Shown in pieces: positions 4,687-5,513 of a stretch of 5,513 bases of DNA. The position numbers and the translations under genes were made by a program. Each line of letters starts with the position of its first letter. Positions within the stretch are counted from its first letter, which is position 1. Under the pieces are notes generated by a model that searched no databases, was not told where the DNA came from, and worked only from the letters and a program-made list of their open reading frames with translations. This DNA comes from an uncultured Chloroflexota bacterium (GTDB lineage Bacteria > Chloroflexota > Limnocylindria > Limnocylindrales > Limnocylindraceae). The DNA lies in NCBI GenBank assembly GCA_903937225.1, contig CAIZYO010000057.1, forward strand, positions 1 to 5,513, written 5' to 3'.

Positions 4687-5513
4687 TTCGAATCCTTGGT
4701 GCCGGCGCATGGGGGACCGCCCTCGCAGCGCTCTGGGCGCATCCGCGCACCGGAGTGGACGCTCCAACGATTGAGTTGATCGCCCACACAGCCGCTGAGG
4801 CATCCGCGATCAGCGCAGCGCGCATGAATGCACGACGGCTGCCTGGAGTCACGCTGCCAGAGAGCATTCGGATTCGATCCGTGGATGACGAGCTCTCGGG
4901 ACTGAGCGCAGGGGATCTTCTCGTGGTCGCGATCCCTTCCGATGCCATTCGAGGGGCACTAGCTCAGGTGGCCGTTGGAGGCGCGAACGTGGTGATGGCG
5001 TCGAAGGGCCTCAGCCGGGAGGGCGAACGTGTCTCCGAGATTGCGGTTGCTGCAGGTGTGAGCCCGTCAACACTCTTCACCCTCTCAGGACCAAACCTTG
5101 CTCGTGAGATCGCAGCTGGCAAGCCAGCGGCTGCGGTCCTCGCCAGTCAAGGCGCGCCCCGTGAAGATGTCCTCGCCGCGCTAGCACGCCCGACCTTCAG
5201 GATTTACACGAGTGATGATCCGATCGGCGTAGAGGTGGCGGGCGCGCTGAAGAATGTCCTTGCGATCGCCGTGAGCGGCGTACGTTCGCTTGGATACGGC
5301 GAGAATGCGGCGGCAGCGCTCCTCTCCCGCGGCGTGGCGGAGATGGCGCGTCTTGCTGAGGCGTGTGGCGGGCGCGCTGAGAGTGCCTTCGGACTTGCAG
5401 GGGTTGGCGATCTTGTCCTCACCGCATCCAACACTGGATCAAGGAACGCACGGCTGGGCGAACTGCTCGCCACAGGAGCGTCGGTCAGCGTTGCGGTTAA
5501 GACGATCGGTGCC
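4683..5513 (+). CDS. gpsA: Glycerol-3-phosphate dehydrogenase [NAD(P)+], 3' end outside window
   Basis: It reduces dihydroxyacetone phosphate to sn-glycerol-3-phosphate, the phospholipid backbone, in the cytoplasm. The frame is open from ATG 4683 to the last base, giving 277 residues. The family is usually about 330 long, so some 50-60 C-terminal residues lie beyond the window. The Rossmann motif GAGAWGTA is at 6-13, MNARRLPG at 48-55, and VAIPS at 82-86. SKGLSREGE (107-115) contains the likely catalytic K108. SGPNLAREIAAGKP is at 135-148, and VEVAGALKNVLAIA (183-196) contains the second key lysine, K190. FGLAGVGDLVLTASNTGSRN is at 236-255. The second strand of the nucleotide fold reads ELIAHT (31-36) instead of the common LWGR, and the loop before it is a few residues longer than usual. 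The preference for NADH or NADPH is therefore open. The ATG overlaps the der stop as ATGA. PlsC in the same cluster uses the downstream product of this enzyme. Confidence 0.95.
   Translation, partial: MIRILGAGAWGTALAALWAHPRTGVDAPTIELIAHTAAEASAISAARMNARRLPGVTLPESIRIRSVDDELSGLSAGDLLVVAIPSDAIRGALAQVAVGGANVVMASKGLSREGERVSEIAVAAGVSPSTLFTLSGPNLAREIAAGKPAAAVLASQGAPREDVLAALARPTFRIYTSDDPIGVEVAGALKNVLAIAVSGVRSLGYGENAAAALLSRGVAEMARLAEACGGRAESAFGLAGVGDLVLTASNTGSRNARLGELLATGASVSVAVKTIGA
5235..5380 (+). repeat. 16-base exact direct repeat within gpsA
   Basis: GTGGCGGGCGCGCTGA occurs at 5235-5250 and again at 5365-5380, 130 bases apart. The spacing is not a multiple of three, so the copies are read in different frames (VAGAL in the first, GGRAE in the second). 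They do not reflect a repeated protein motif. I see no function. It may be a chance product of GC-rich Ala/Gly codons. Confidence 0.5.

Noticed and set aside
1..5513. tRNA, rRNA, riboswitch, CRISPR, insertion sequence, prophage or attachment site
   Set aside because: Nearly all bases are accounted for by six housekeeping genes. The one gap is 79 bases with no such signature, and I found no terminal inverted repeats or regularly spaced repeats.

Overview
The window is bacterial chromosomal core sequence of about 60 % GC (estimated by eye). All five complete genes, plus a sixth that runs off the right edge, lie on the + strand with almost no space between them. The presence of GpsA (bacterial-type sn-glycerol-3-phosphate synthesis), PlsC, IspH and the double GTPase Der makes it clearly bacterial. 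The order (pseudouridine synthase)-cmk-plsC-ispH-der-gpsA is a known neighbourhood in Terrabacteria-like lineages such as Chloroflexota, Actinobacteriota and Firmicutes. With few Shine-Dalgarno sequences and a possible leaderless promoter, I lean towards an uncultivated Chloroflexota or Actinobacteriota-like genome. No marker in the window settles this.

Layout. Bases 1-72 are the junction with an upstream gene, perhaps scpB, and contain an uncertain start for the first gene. At 73-882 is an RsuA/RluB-family 23S rRNA pseudouridine synthase. At 879-1589 is cytidylate kinase (cmk), joined by a GTGA stop/start overlap. At 1579-2229 is a 1-acyl-glycerol-3-phosphate acyltransferase (plsC), overlapping cmk by 11 bases. 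A 79-base gap follows, the only real intergenic space. It holds a small nested hairpin and a GATAAT box whose position predicts transcription starting at or next to the ispH ATG. At 2309-3265 is ispH. At 3262-4686 is der (engA), joined by ATGA. At 4683-5513 is gpsA, also joined by ATGA and truncated by the window edge after 277 residues.

How the genes fit together. GpsA makes sn-glycerol-3-phosphate, and PlsC adds the second acyl chain to give phosphatidic acid. Cmk recycles the CMP released when CDP-diacylglycerol is used, as well as CMP from RNA turnover. IspH supplies the isoprenoid precursors for lipid carriers and quinones. RluB-type modification and Der both act on the 50S ribosomal subunit. 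The cluster thus couples ribosome maturation with membrane precursor supply, as expected for growth-rate-linked housekeeping genes.

I see no mobile element, CRISPR array, RNA gene or novel defence or metabolic system. The points worth checking are substitutions in otherwise conserved active-site motifs (Cmk, IspH), the likely leaderless ispH promoter, the ambiguous rluB start, a marked excess of GATC, and a few short repeats and palindromes.
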